Counted from the first letter of the stretch, positions 11,301 through 18,196 are shown. The stretch: 64,000 nt of DNA from Methanomassiliicoccales archaeon PtaU1.Bin124 (GCA_002067865.1 MVRC01000013.1:62001-126000), one strand, 5' to 3'. Made by a program: numbers and translations. Notes: generated from the letters alone by a model not told the origin.

Positions 11301-12013
11301 ACGTTGGTGTACGGGAACCCGTCATCGTCCACACCGAAGGCCGTGGCGGTCTTCGTCATGGTGATCTCCGGGTAGAAGTCCTCCCTGAGCTCCGTGGACG
11401 TCGCCACGGCCGCCTCGGCGGTCATGGTGGTGGCCGAGTCGACGGTGACCAGTGTGGCCACGTTGGTTATGCTGGCCAGAACGCCATAGTCAGAGTGGTC
11501 GTTGGTGAACTTCACCACATACGAGATGGTCTGGTCCCCGGTCACGGTCCACGGGCCGTTGCTGGCAGGGTCCGAGACCCATCCATCCGGCAAGGTCATG
11601 ACATCGGTGATGGAGGCGGACGCATCGGTCGCATTCGCCGGGTCTGTGCCGTCATAGGTCCGTACCACGGTGATCGTGTAGGTGACATCGGCCGACTCGC
11701 CGATCATCAGTTGCAACGAGGCGACATCGGCCGATTTTGTTATGGTCCAATTATATTGGCCGGCGCTCGGTGTTCCTACATCCGTACCGCCATCGCCGGG
11801 CGTGGTGTCAGGCGGTGTAGTGTCACCATTCTTATCACCTTGGTCCACTGGCGGAACGCCCGTATCTCCAGAATTGTCGGGCGTGACGCCTTGTTCACGA
11901 TAACTATCTCCTTGGTTTTGGAGCCCGCCAAGCGACAGGAGAAAGACTCCGCTTATACACAAAGAGGCGGCCAATAGTAGCACTATCAGCCTTACACTCC
12001 CCATTTGATTCAT
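5345..12013 (-). CDS. Giant cysteine-rich surface protein with DUF11-like repeats
   Basis: A 2222-residue exported protein. Residues ~8-30 (VRLIVLLLAASLCISGVFLL) form a signal peptide or membrane anchor, followed by a Gly/Asp/Thr/Pro-rich linker to about residue 85. The rest is about 18 tandem Ig-like modules of 110-130 residues of the DUF11/TIGR01451 kind, each with a core like PGDTITYTVTVYN and a second block like TVPEDWTYCEDGDYLTN. Cysteines are very frequent, including CC and CXC pairs (CCCNC, CTCC), and the protein is strongly acidic. No sortase motif, C-terminal membrane segment or catalytic domain is visible; it ends CTCCLA. It is probably part of a cell-surface adhesin or coat. It runs convergent to the mcr operon. 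Repeat recognition is firm; the role is inferred. Confidence 0.85.
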   Translation of the reverse strand: MNQMGSVRLIVLLLAASLCISGVFLLSLGGLQNQGDSYREQGVTPDNSGDTGVPPVDQGDKNGDTTPPDTTPGDGGTDVGTPSAGQYNWTITKSADVASLQLMIGESADVTYTITVVRTYDGTDPANATDASASITDVMTLPDGWVSDPASNGPWTVTGDQTISYVVKFTNDHSDYGVLASITNVATLVTVDSATTMTAEAAVATSTELREDFYPEITMTKTATAFGVDDDGFPYTNVGGTIVWDVVIENTGMIGLVNLVFTDDMLGWSETLPSLAVGETWTLTTTSASTEVGMITNSAMVTADAEFAAGAVMASGEASVMIIDDPMLTYVESDCLVVDLDVYPEVAYPGDEITWYYSIYNCIYPGEGPCFANLEISDVTFWMDNSQVVFDLRSGDMIPGTDLMVPWCIYPGEWFNFTTTWTVPIWWTHCDYGDWLRDSFLVKTCCGGQVIGATDEVSVNILDYCSLYVTKSADVSVASPGDTITYTVTVYNLGINQLCNVKVWDTLLNDFLDFECNLLPCESQTLTYTWTVPEDWCYCDGPDYVINEVLATANCCLSEIGLEYSASCLVNIEYPCMLEIEKWADVSEAWANPMYGNNLITYYITVMNCGPCPITCIHVTDEMLGLDDWICELMPCEYQEYTFQIAVPSDWSYCDDGDYLTNTAAASGYACGQPVGDEETVSILIHDPWHLDVEKTAPETAITGETIVFGITVKNLGSESLHDVDVSDFLSVWCDMTQQYLVYQYIWDTVSTDQTIECLSPCESVTFEIEYIVMDFCCVMGLQMYNTAEADAWDAGLLIEAADMSYTYVEPPCDIAVEMIGPSHVDPGEEVTFQIVVSNVGETPLLDVCVKYWIEDSGIVGLSQPMPEMIKLASLPMLDVGEVVTYEVTYTVPEGDERGCFGYSIPYGAYVCGECYCADCVECGDNMLDEASSMNSMWVHPCCDVVLDITGPDEAVPGETIEYTITVTNTGLCLMTCLEVTDELTGFYQYVAELPAGESLSWVISYTVPEDWTYCEDGDELDNAAWATFCCCNCEAKLTAYSEWMTYIDDPVSFIVEKEWYLYSSSSIVIDDARPMPGDTILYIITVSELGYLPLSCVNVYDPTIGWYANIPVLCECNSITFEVWYTIPDDWNYCDDGEWLINTVYADAWACDEQVFAEDTEEVLLNVDHIIVVDKVGPETASPGEIITYDITVRNVGKLPLCNVNIMDMVSNHACWEDDELREFVYEIANLWIDCLDPCESYTFTASFEVPSDWTCMNGDDLFNWVVVVANGCFPCETLMDFDMWETEIINIPCTIEIAKTGPERAVPGETITYVITVTNPNCMALQCVFVVDETIGLNEYICCIEPFQTVVIEHEYTVPADWSYCEDGEYLTNVVTATSTCCTLTLAAEDVWTTFIDDPVDLRITKTADVSEAAPGDVVTYTIVVWNAGSGTLSSVCVRDDMLGLYDMIEVLCPCESKTYTLTYTISEDWTHCEYGDVLDNTVYACAVGCDLQDASAEATVIIPLDVDVSVRIWKYEEFDWTNIRPGDVLTWEYEVRNTGILPLSGIHAMDTVSFELGGEIIEMTILDETICCLDSCTSVYLHASFTVPDDWCCDVLLLDTHSVKACALVPEDGTYVTETTSYEDTHEYLVYGLGQLLVEKIGPEEVFADEPIPYSITVTNVGSVTLYCVQLVDGDNSWSWTELVPGASVTVTYIDYQTLECNGTEFSVTNTAVATATCQPCPCDDDCNGCVTASDSWTVEIEPILAIDLDVIVSGSCLPGETVFFDVTVTNEGKMNYAGFHLTDELMGLDITTNGVYAPGGYWNMVFSYTIPEDWTYCDDGLYLLDTFEVETCVPCGSVCHWITDSEDIQWEVCGPWVDVEKVAFVDGVMVDTVRPGDLVTYQITVTNVGEHWLSCIWIVDEMMFQSWYVPCLAPCESVVFTFDYQVSPDWCCGMGDWLSNDVLVYGLWNGNGCCDPIQFTELEELDLAVCNPYHLMIWKDNDAGDFAVPGQLVTYTITVFNAGTECLTSVYVDDEMLGLHEMIPCLEPCTWMTYTVGYVVPEDWSYCEDGEYIENMAVATALYMCDVSDECKILTVNATNFVYIFDPCDVRVTIIAPSEAGHGDTVEYTVIVSNVGSNTACGLRVYDEVLGLDEIVWCLQPCESVTFTVTLVVPPCDIDDPLRSIDNTVIVCGCCCAPMCFSDNVPTDFDGQMPPCGCCHVFAEASWSVLVACTCCLA

Positions 12014-12373
12014 TCAATTCCCCCTAATCCTCCCTATGAATTTTGGGCACGGTCCGTAGGTGTGCCCTCCCTACTCGCAGAAAAAGAACAACAAATGTTT
12101 ATCGCGAAAGAGTCGATTTACCGATAATTTAACCTTTACATTGTGTAAATTAATTCATTTTAAAGTTAACAAATGACATATTAATAATATATATTAATAA
12201 CAATAGTAAGCATCAAATTTATCCACTGGCCCTACTCGACCTAATAGAATAAAAATCGCTGCCAGATAGATTATAAACGAATATTATGGCGCAAAGCTGC
12301 CCAGTCATGAAGATGTTACGGGTCGACGCCGTTCCGGTAAGATTTATCAGCTCGCCCGCGAAATGTTCTCATC
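12014..12373. promoter_or_regulatory. AT-rich intergenic region upstream of the giant surface protein and a small gene
   Basis: These 360 bases contain no convincing gene. The left two-thirds are very AT-rich, in contrast to the GC-rich genes, and hold palindromes: TTTACA-TTG-TGTAAA near 12135-12149 and TATTAATA repeats near 12178-12200. They probably carry the promoter of the minus-strand giant gene, which starts at 12013. A GGGGGAATTGA stretch just before its ATG is a weak ribosome site. Near the right end AAGATTTATCAG (about 12338-12349) is a TATA candidate for the small gene at 12374, which would then be leaderless. Confidence 0.45.
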
Positions 12374-12562
12374 ATGAGCGAGGTAGAGGGAGGCATGTCC
12401 GAGGCCGAGATCGACCTGATGCTCGACGATTTGGAAGGGCACGACTGGACGCCGGGCCTGAAGATCTGGCAGATCGTGGCCCTCGTCATCGCCGCAGGAT
12501 TGGTCCTGGCCTTCTTCCTGGGCGTAATCCGCTGGTTCATGGTCCATTCCTACGGACCGTGA
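12374..12562 (+). CDS. Small single-pass membrane protein
   Basis: A 62-residue protein with an acidic N-terminal half (about residues 1-26, many Glu and Asp), then one hydrophobic helix at about residues 29-55 (IWQIVALVIAAGLVLAFFLG) and a short tail ending HSYGP. The start at 12374 fits a leaderless message from a TATA-like box about 30 bases upstream. It ends directly against the stop of the minus-strand gene at 12563. No family was recognised. Codon composition resembles the neighbours, so it is probably real. Confidence 0.55.
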   Translation: MSEVEGGMSEAEIDLMLDDLEGHDWTPGLKIWQIVALVIAAGLVLAFFLGVIRWFMVHSYGP

Positions 12563-13306
12563 TCAGAACATGCTGGCGCGCCTGGGCTGTTCCACGCCGG
12601 TGCGGCGGTTAGGGGCGCCCCTGGCCCCGGGGTACTTCATGCAGTATAGAAGCACATAATGGTACTCGGCCGAATCGTCCAGCGCCTTGATGATGCTGGA
12701 CCTGGTGAGGACCCGATAATCCTCCAGCGCGCGCACGGCGAGATTGCTCTGGCGCTTCAGCCACTCGCCCTCCATGCCTCCCAGCAAGGTGCGCAGGAAG
12801 ATCTCCTCCATGACTAGCAGCTGCCTCTTCTCGGCATACCTGGCCCGGCCCATTATTCCCTTCCCGGCCTCGACCGCCGCCAGCGCGTAGTTCATCGCAT
12901 CGTTGGTCTTCATGCCGATGGCCAGCCCGTACTGGATGGCGATCTTCCTGGCCGATTCCCAACGGGGGTCGTTCTCCAGCTGATTGATCGCCTGCGGACC
13001 GGTCATCATGGCCAGGTCGAGGAGCGTGTCTATCAGCGACTGATATTCCATGTAAAGGGTGAGGCTGTGCTCGATGTCCTTGTCGGTCAGGCCGGGAAAA
13101 AGCAAGCGGTGGTTGAACCTCAGCACCTCTTCGCACAGGTCGTAGCGGCGCTGGTCCCGGAAGACGTAGTTGGAAACGGTATTGGCCGCCAGCTTCTGTG
13201 CCAGGCGGTGCAGGTGGGCGTCCATGCCCTTGAACCTCATCTCCTCCGCGAAGAGGTCGATCTCTTCCTTGCTGAGGAACATTGGCTCGAGCTTATCCTC
13301 TGCCAT
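12563..13306 (-). CDS. Uncharacterised helical protein
   Basis: A 247-residue, mostly alpha-helical soluble protein with no motif I recognise. It contains stretches such as LAQKLAANTVSNYVFRDQRR and LLDLAMMTGPQAINQLENDP, and a basic, disordered C-terminus (GARGAPNRRTGVEQPRRAS). The start at 13306 (MAEDKLEP) is chosen over 13321 because a TATA-like AAAATAATATACC (minus strand, 13331-13343) lies about 27 bases upstream, giving a leaderless start. It has no operon partner; the next minus-strand gene has its own promoter. Confidence 0.6.
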   Translation of the reverse strand: MAEDKLEPMFLSKEEIDLFAEEMRFKGMDAHLHRLAQKLAANTVSNYVFRDQRRYDLCEEVLRFNHRLLFPGLTDKDIEHSLTLYMEYQSLIDTLLDLAMMTGPQAINQLENDPRWESARKIAIQYGLAIGMKTNDAMNYALAAVEAGKGIMGRARYAEKRQLLVMEEIFLRTLLGGMEGEWLKRQSNLAVRALEDYRVLTRSSIIKALDDSAEYHYVLLYCMKYPGARGAPNRRTGVEQPRRASMF

Positions 13307-13363
13307 ACGGTGAACGAGCACGGACCGGGTATATTATTTTGAGGGGGTGGTTATCAACCCGAA

Positions 13364-13909
13364 TCACTTAGCCACGTCGAATCCGACGAGGATGGTGGCG
13401 TTCTTCGGGTCGTCGACGATCTTGTGGTGGTTCTTGATCACCATGTCGCCCGGCGGCGAGGGCGAGCAGGAGACCACGTTGCGGAAGCCCAGTTCATCGG
13501 CCAGCTCGGGGAACGAGACCGGCGGCATGAAGAAGTATTCCTGGTGCTTCGGCCGGGCGTCCTTGTAGAGGACGAAGTCCTCGCTGAGCCAGATTAGGTC
13601 GTCCCTGTCCTTGTACTTGTGATGGTCGCCCTTGATGATCTCGGTGCCGATGACGATGCCGTCATCGGCGATCAGCTGGACGGTCGGTTCGGGTGGCGGC
13701 CTGAACGTGCCGTTCTTCAGGATGCAGAGGACAAATTGCCTCTTCATGCACTGCTCCATGCCCTCGTTCTTCACCTGCATCCCCATCTGGGATTTGATGC
13801 AGCGCTCCACCTGCAACACTCCCTCCCTCGTCTCCTCCCCGAGGGGGAAGACCTGCAGTACGCCCTGCATCCCCTTGATGATCCGCACAGCCTCGTCGAC
13901 CGATGCCAT
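13364..13909 (-). CDS. Uncharacterised protein, paralogue of the gene at 29434-30060
   Basis: A 181-residue protein without transmembrane segments. A TATA box CTTTTATATGC (minus strand, about 13933-13945) places transcription start at the ATG of MASVDEAV (13909), so the message is leaderless; an upstream in-frame ATG at 13933 is less likely. The C-terminal half has the pattern WLSEDFVLYKDARP, then NVVS and a final LVGFDVAK. The protein encoded at 29434-30060 has FLSDDFVIYMDVEP, NVAS and LVGFDLAD at matching places, so the two are paralogues. Function is unknown; there are no catalytic signatures. Confidence 0.65.
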   Translation of the reverse strand: MASVDEAVRIIKGMQGVLQVFPLGEETREGVLQVERCIKSQMGMQVKNEGMEQCMKRQFVLCILKNGTFRPPPEPTVQLIADDGIVIGTEIIKGDHHKYKDRDDLIWLSEDFVLYKDARPKHQEYFFMPPVSFPELADELGFRNVVSCSPSPPGDMVIKNHHKIVDDPKNATILVGFDVAK

Positions 13910-13946
13910 GGCCGGGGAATGCTCGTCCAGCATATAAAAGGTTGAT

Positions 13947-14531
13947 TTAGCGGACCCTTGCTACCGGCTTGTTGTCCAGGAACTGCTTCACCTGTTCGAT
14001 CTCGATGTCCAGCAGGATGACGTCCGCCACGTTCTTGATGTCGGAGGTGCGCAGCACGATGATCGGCTTCTTGCCGAACTTCTTCTTCACGTTCAGCTCT
14101 TCCATGCTGGCCTTGTCCACCAGCACTTCCATGTACGGTACGTTCCAGCCACCCTCGTTGTCCACTTGGAACCCGTACACCGTGCCGATCTCCCTGCCGG
14201 CCTTGCACAGCACCCGGTCCCCCATCATGTCGCTCAGCGCGACCGGGGCCTTGAAGTCCTCCAGGATGAGGTTCGCCATGTTCTCCAGGTCCTCGCTCAG
14301 CATGACGTGGTCCTTGATCGAGCGGATCGATTCCACCTTGACGAACGCGCCCTGCGAGCTGATGACCTTCTTCTTCTTGTTCAGGAAGGCCTCGTTGCCC
14401 TTGCTGATGGTGATGCTGATGGCCGGCACGTGCCAGGTCTTTACGTCCACCGCCGCGCCGTCGACCTTGCCGACGAGCTTGGCGTTCGCGCTCATCACTT
14501 CCTTGCCTATCAGATCTTGAAGGTTTATCAT
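13947..14531 (-). CDS. PRC-barrel domain protein (two PRC-like domains)
   Basis: About 194 residues containing two tandem PRC-barrel-like beta domains: residues ~1-90 (MINLQDLIGKEVMSANAKLVGKV) and ~95-190 (LSDMMGDRVLCKAGREIGTVYGF). PRC-barrels are small beta barrels found in photosynthetic reaction centre H subunits, RimM and many archaeal proteins of unknown role, some linked to RNA or division proteins. An AAGGG site suits the ATG at 14531; an ATG six bases upstream (14537) is also possible. The TATA-like TTAAAAATAT at about 14566-14575 supports a short leader. It is divergent from the CMD-family gene. Confidence 0.7.
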   Translation of the reverse strand: MINLQDLIGKEVMSANAKLVGKVDGAAVDVKTWHVPAISITISKGNEAFLNKKKKVISSQGAFVKVESIRSIKDHVMLSEDLENMANLILEDFKAPVALSDMMGDRVLCKAGREIGTVYGFQVDNEGGWNVPYMEVLVDKASMEELNVKKKFGKKPIIVLRTSDIKNVADVILLDIEIEQVKQFLDNKPVARVR

Positions 14532-14638
14532 GTCCATCCCTTGCGGTTCGTTACTGCCCAGCAAGATATTTTTAATCTTCCCTTCGGCCACGCCGATGGA
14601 AAAGGGTTTATCTAGCACCGACTACGGTGCAAGGGACC

Positions 14639-14950
14639 ATGTCCCTCGACCAGATCATGCAGGAGCAGCCCGAGGTCATCAACTCGATGTACCGCTACAA
14701 GCATACCATCTTCAAGGATGGCAGCCTCAGCGAGAAGGAGAAGGAGCTGGTGGCGGTGGCGGTCATCTGCGTGCTGAAGTGCGAGGAGTGCCTGGAGGTC
14801 CATGCTCAGCGCGCGCTGCAGCTTGGCGCCACCAAGGACGAGATACGCGAGGCGGTGATGGTGGCGATGTACCTGGCCGGGCCCCAGGCGGCCATCTGGT
14901 CGAAGAAGATCGACCAGTACATCTCCGACCATCCCAAGAATGATGAGTGA
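14639..14950 (+). CDS. Carboxymuconolactone decarboxylase (AhpD-like) family protein
   Basis: A 103-residue all-helical protein of the CMD/AhpD family. The redox motif C-x2-C-x3-H is present as KCEECLEVHAQ (Cys48, Cys51, His55 from the ATG at 14639). In AhpD this pair carries out thiol-disulfide exchange for peroxide removal; many archaeal members have unproven substrates. The start at 14639 is preferred over an in-frame GTG at 14627. It ends one base before the convergent stop of the next gene. Confidence 0.85.
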   Translation: MSLDQIMQEQPEVINSMYRYKHTIFKDGSLSEKEKELVAVAVICVLKCEECLEVHAQRALQLGATKDEIREAVMVAMYLAGPQAAIWSKKIDQYISDHPKNDE

Positions 14951-14951
14951 T

Positions 14952-15275
14952 CTACTTTTGGTACTCGGCCTTGATGTCCTTCTTGAGTCCCAGACCCATC
15001 GCCACCTCGGCCACCTTCAGATAGGCCATGGGCACCGGGCAGACGGAATGCCTCAGCAGCCTTCCCATCGTAACATAGGCGCGGTTCTCCCCGATGGGCA
15101 TGTGCACGATCTCCTCCAGATTGATCTCGCGCATCGGCTCGTCGCACTTCTTGACGTAGGGGCAGTCGGACTCCATGTGGATGATCACCTTGTCATCCTC
15201 CTTGTGCCCGGTGATCTTGGTGTGGAACCGGCAGGCTCCGGGGTCCAGATGCAACACGACTATCTCATCTGACAT
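14952..15275 (-). CDS. Small conserved-looking cysteine-containing protein
   Basis: A 107-residue protein with Cys residues in the pattern DPGACRF, DCPYVKKC and HSVCPVPMAY, which could bind metal or an FeS cluster, but no standard motif is complete. A TATA-like CGTAAAATACG (minus strand, about 15298-15308) sits about 27 bases before the ATG, so the message is probably leaderless. I think similar proteins occur in other methanogens but cannot name the family with certainty. It lies between the CMD protein and hgcB and has its own promoter. Confidence 0.6.
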   Translation of the reverse strand: MSDEIVVLHLDPGACRFHTKITGHKEDDKVIIHMESDCPYVKKCDEPMREINLEEIVHMPIGENRAYVTMGRLLRHSVCPVPMAYLKVAEVAMGLGLKKDIKAEYQK

Positions 15276-15323
15276 GCTAGCTGCATTCGTAGCCGTTCGT
15301 ATTTTACGCTTTCCTATCGTGCT

Positions 15324-15680
15324 TCAATTGCAGCAGTCGTCGCCACAAGTGACCTCCTTGCTGCCCTTCAGCGCCGCCTTGATCATCGCCATGGCGCAGC
15401 CCACCCCGCTGTCGACCTTGATGGCCGATTCGGGACAGTTCATCATGCAGGCGCCGCACTCCATGCAGGCATCGGCGTTCACCATCGCCGCCTTTCCCCC
15501 CTTCACCTCGAACACCCGGTGAGGGCAGACCTGCTGGCATCTGCCGCAGCCGGTGCACTTGTCTGGGAAGAGCATCAGGGTGTTGATGCCGCCCGGCTTG
15601 CTGCCTGGACCGACCGGTACGCCATCACCTATGCCGATGAGCATAGGCTTGGGGGACGTGCAATTGCAGCTCTCCGCCAT
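15324..15680 (-). CDS. hgcB: HgcB, ferredoxin-like partner for mercury methylation
   Basis: A 118-residue protein with two 4Fe-4S motifs, CTGCGRCQQVCP (about residues 42-53) and CMECGACMMNCP (about 72-83). It also has an extra Cys in VGCAMAM and a vicinal C-terminal pair in CGDDCCN. The extra Cys and the C-terminal pair distinguish HgcB from ordinary ferredoxins. In the family HgcB reduces the HgcA corrinoid and its C-terminal cysteines bind Hg(II). The ATG at 15678-15680 overlaps the hgcA stop by one base (TGATG), implying translational coupling. A frame extending to 16409 is only the hgcA shadow. Confidence 0.92.
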   Translation of the reverse strand: MAESCNCTSPKPMLIGIGDGVPVGPGSKPGGINTLMLFPDKCTGCGRCQQVCPHRVFEVKGGKAAMVNADACMECGACMMNCPESAIKVDSGVGCAMAMIKAALKGSKEVTCGDDCCN

Positions 15681-16657
15681 CAGAACCACCCCGCATAGAT
15701 ACCAATTCCCGCCGCCACGGCCAGCGCCAGACCGGTGGCCGACATCGCCACCATCGGAGGGATGAACCTGAATATCTCGTCCTTGACGCCGGTGCGGGAG
15801 GCGTACGGGGTCGAGCCGGTGAAGTTGAGGCCGACATAGCCGACCACGCCCATCATGCCCAGCAGCACCGCCAGGTCCACCAGGGCCATCTCCACGAGCG
15901 GCATCGGGCCGAGCCACGACCAGGCCAGCAGGGGCAGCGACAACAACGCCCCCAGTGCCATCCCTTTGATGCTGAACTTCTTCGAGGGGAGGTAGGGGAA
16001 GAGCAGGGGGAAGAAGAACAGGCTTCCCACGTATCCTAGCAGGAACACGCCCAGCCCGAACCATCCCGCCAGCACGACGAGGAGCAATCCCGCGGGTATG
16101 CCTAGCTTGAGATAGTTCCTCCATTCCACCGGGACCAGCACCACCCGGTCCTTCGCCGGGAACTGGACCTGCCTCATCTCCGGGGTCGCCTTGCGGTCCT
16201 TCAGGTAGGCGGGGATGTCCTCCGCCCTGATCGGCCCGTACTCGACCACGAAGCCCGTGCGTTCCTTCACCTCGTGGGCCTTGACGCCTGGAGCACCGAG
16301 CTGGGGAAGGATGAGGCGGCGATGCGATACTATCTCCTCCAGACCCGTCCCCTTCACCTGGCGCACGATCTCGTCGGTGCCGAACGTGCCCTTGCCGGCA
16401 GCGCACCACACGTTGATGCCCTTCGTATCAAGCACCAGGACCCAGGCGGCGATGCCTTTCAGATGGGAGCGTACGGCATCGAAGCTGAGGGAATAGTTGG
16501 AAGTGACCAGCACCGGGCTCTTGTCGTCCGGGCCGTTCACTCGATAAAGACCAGGCGTGACACGGTGCTCGCCCCGCTTGTAACCGATTCGGGCCAGGAT
16601 ATGGTCGTTGCGCTCCTTGCCGCCCAGCGTATCGGTGGTATCCATGGTCAGGCTCAT
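15680..16657 (-). CDS. hgcA: HgcA, corrinoid mercury methyltransferase
   Basis: A 325-residue protein. The N-terminal globular half carries the signature NVWCAAGKG with Cys85, the lower axial ligand of cob(III)alamin that is strictly needed for Hg(II) methylation in the family. The C-terminal half, about residues 180-325, has about five transmembrane helices, the membrane part of HgcA. Methanomassiliicoccus luminyensis is an established methylmercury producer, so presence here fits. The gene sits between AbrB (4-base ATGA overlap) and hgcB (1-base overlap), a tight three-gene operon. The natural role of HgcAB besides mercury is unknown. Confidence 0.95.
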   Translation of the reverse strand: MSLTMDTTDTLGGKERNDHILARIGYKRGEHRVTPGLYRVNGPDDKSPVLVTSNYSLSFDAVRSHLKGIAAWVLVLDTKGINVWCAAGKGTFGTDEIVRQVKGTGLEEIVSHRRLILPQLGAPGVKAHEVKERTGFVVEYGPIRAEDIPAYLKDRKATPEMRQVQFPAKDRVVLVPVEWRNYLKLGIPAGLLLVVLAGWFGLGVFLLGYVGSLFFFPLLFPYLPSKKFSIKGMALGALLSLPLLAWSWLGPMPLVEMALVDLAVLLGMMGVVGYVGLNFTGSTPYASRTGVKDEIFRFIPPMVAMSATGLALAVAAGIGIYAGWF

Positions 16658-16896
16658 TTCGATCCCTCGCTGACGATCTCCCCGGCCTTCCGGTCGAGCT
16701 CAGGCATGAGTATCAATTGCAGGCAGCAGACCTTGCCCTCCCTGACCCCGATCGCCACTGCCAGCCTGTCGCCGGCGTTGATGCCCAGTTTCTGCCTGAT
16801 GTTCTTGGGCAGGACCATCTGGCCTCGCTCGTCCACGGTGACGATCGATTCGATCTTGTAGTCCATCGGTGAGGAGCAGCACTTGGATTCCGGCAT
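16654..16896 (-). CDS. AbrB/SpoVT-type transcriptional regulator, first gene of hgc operon
   Basis: An 80-residue protein. Residues ~16-60 form a swapped-hairpin AbrB DNA-binding domain, seen in VTVDERGQMVLPKNIRQKLG followed by INAGDRLAV. The N-terminus has CC in SKCCSSP and there is a second CC in KVCCLQL. These cysteine pairs could sense metal or redox state, but this is inference. Its stop overlaps the hgcA start, so it is co-transcribed and probably autoregulates the operon through the palindromes just upstream. ArsR-type regulators are the ones usually reported beside hgcAB; here none is present. Confidence 0.85.
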   Translation of the reverse strand: MPESKCCSSPMDYKIESIVTVDERGQMVLPKNIRQKLGINAGDRLAVAIGVREGKVCCLQLILMPELDRKAGEIVSEGSK

Positions 16897-16919
16897 GAAT
16901 GCTCGGCATATCTTCTGAT

Positions 16920-16953
16920 AATTTATACTTTTCTGAATTTTCAGAATATTCTA
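16920..16953 (-). promoter_or_regulatory. hgc operon promoter with overlapping palindromic operator
   Basis: On the minus strand a TATA box AGTATAAATTAT lies at 16920-16931, about 25-30 bases before the AbrB ATG at 16896, giving a leaderless or near-leaderless message. Immediately upstream, where TFB would bind, is a perfect inverted repeat TTCTGAA-TT-TTCAGAA (16932-16947). It overlaps a second perfect palindrome AGAATATTCT (16944-16953). A repressor bound here would block TFB/TBP. The region is shared with the divergent small gene at 16987. Confidence 0.65.
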
Positions 16954-16986
16954 AGTATTGAGGAAATGACTTTATGCCGGACGGCC

Positions 16987-17115
16987 ATGTGTGACGGCAT
17001 GGGCTGGCCGGGCTGGTTCAAGAAGTACAGGGGCAGCGTGCTGTTCGTGCTGGTGATGATCTGGGCGATCGTACTGCTGTCGTGGTTCTGGCTGTTCTAC
17101 TTCTTGATGAAGTGA
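16987..17115 (+). CDS. 42-residue single-pass membrane peptide
   Basis: An ORF of 42 codons, ATG at 16987 to TGA at 17113-17115. The N-terminus MCDGMGWPGWFKKYRG is amphipathic and basic, followed by one hydrophobic helix from about residue 18 to 40 rich in Val, Leu, Trp and Phe. It is divergent from the AbrB-hgcAB operon and may share its regulatory region. It ends one base before the stop of the DUF2111 gene at 17116. There is no recognised family. The topology makes a chance ORF less likely but does not exclude one. Confidence 0.4.
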   Translation: MCDGMGWPGWFKKYRGSVLFVLVMIWAIVLLSWFWLFYFLMK

Positions 17116-18072
17116 TCAGCCCTTCTTCTTTGACATGAGCTCGTACATGGCGACCTTGCTGATGTCGAGAGTGCCGATGGCCGCTATGGCCTCCTTCTTG
17201 CGCATGATCGGGACGACCGTCACAGGCTGACCGCGGAACGGCCCGGTGGCGGCGGTCTTGTGGATGATCTGGCCGCGCTTCAAGGCCTCTTCCAGCAATG
17301 GCCCGGTGTAGTTGGTGTCGACGACCTCCCCGTCCTCGCACCTCACGCCGTGATGGTTCTTGCTCCTCATCGTCACGGGCGTGCGGTTCAGCAGCTCGTG
17401 GATGGCCAGGCAGAGGCACTTCAGGTCGTCCGCCTCGGTGTCCTGCGATAACAATGTGGTCCCTTCGGTCCAGCAGCGGCGGGACTGGTTGCTCAATGCC
17501 AATGCTGCGGTCACAGCTCCCTTCTCTGCCGCCTCATAGCTGAACGCCGAGCCGATTATGATGACGTCCCCGTCCTCGATCTTGAAGACGTTGCGCAGCG
17601 GGGCCACGTGGGCCTGGTCCGGGAAGTCCTCGTCGCCCGGGAAGACCATCTTGCCCGATTTGACGATCAGGGTGGTGGCTCCGACCGCCCCGGCCCTGAC
17701 GGCCTCGTCCCTCTGCTCGCAGCCCATCTTCACCTTGAAGCCCATGCCCTTGACCATGACGGCACAGTTATGCTTCCCCAGGGTCAGGTCCTGCAGGTCC
17801 ACCTGGGCCACCTGGACGCCGGAGTTCTCGTAACGCCTGCGGCCCTTGTCGGTGATGACCGTCCCCATCCTGGTGTTCTCGATGCTCCCCTCCCGGGACA
17901 TCTTGTCGAGGATGGTCCTGATCGACCCTTCTCCTATCTGCAGCGCGTCCGCCAAGGCCTTGCGTCCGATGGGGCCTTGCTTGTCGATCACCTGATACGC
18001 CTTCCATATGTGGTACATGGAGAATTTGGGCGTTGGACCGACGGAAAAATAGGAGTTGAATGCCATGGTCAT
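17116..18072 (-). CDS. Winged-helix protein with C-terminal DUF2111 domain
   Basis: A 318-residue cytoplasmic protein. Residues ~20-75 look like a winged-helix DNA-binding domain (GRKALADALQIGEGSIRTILDKMSREG), followed by a DUF4443-like region. The last ~90 residues form a DUF2111 domain, with LLNRTPVTMRSKNHHGVRCEDG and GQPVTVVPIMRKKE as its visible core. DUF2111 is largely confined to methanogens, and the combination suggests a ligand-sensing transcription regulator; targets are unknown. A TATA box CTTTATATGG (minus strand, about 18094-18103) makes the ATG at 18072 a leaderless start; a second ATG six bases later is possible. It is divergent from atwA-mcrC, which it might control. Confidence 0.75.
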   Translation of the reverse strand: MTMAFNSYFSVGPTPKFSMYHIWKAYQVIDKQGPIGRKALADALQIGEGSIRTILDKMSREGSIENTRMGTVITDKGRRRYENSGVQVAQVDLQDLTLGKHNCAVMVKGMGFKVKMGCEQRDEAVRAGAVGATTLIVKSGKMVFPGDEDFPDQAHVAPLRNVFKIEDGDVIIIGSAFSYEAAEKGAVTAALALSNQSRRCWTEGTTLLSQDTEADDLKCLCLAIHELLNRTPVTMRSKNHHGVRCEDGEVVDTNYTGPLLEEALKRGQIIHKTAATGPFRGQPVTVVPIMRKKEAIAAIGTLDISKVAMYELMSKKKG

Positions 18073-18196
18073 GTTCGCTGGATATATAATCCATCCATAT
18101 AAAGATTGTGAAGAAAAGTTAACGATACTTTATTCGTCTGGCTAATTGGTCTTAACGGGGAAAAGTATATTAGTGTTCGGTCCATTTTCACCCCTG

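Noticed and set aside
15680-16409. Extension of the hgcB frame upstream to 16409
   Set aside because: The extra 240 codons are Arg/Gly-rich and lie antiphase inside hgcA; the ATG overlapping the hgcA stop is the right start.
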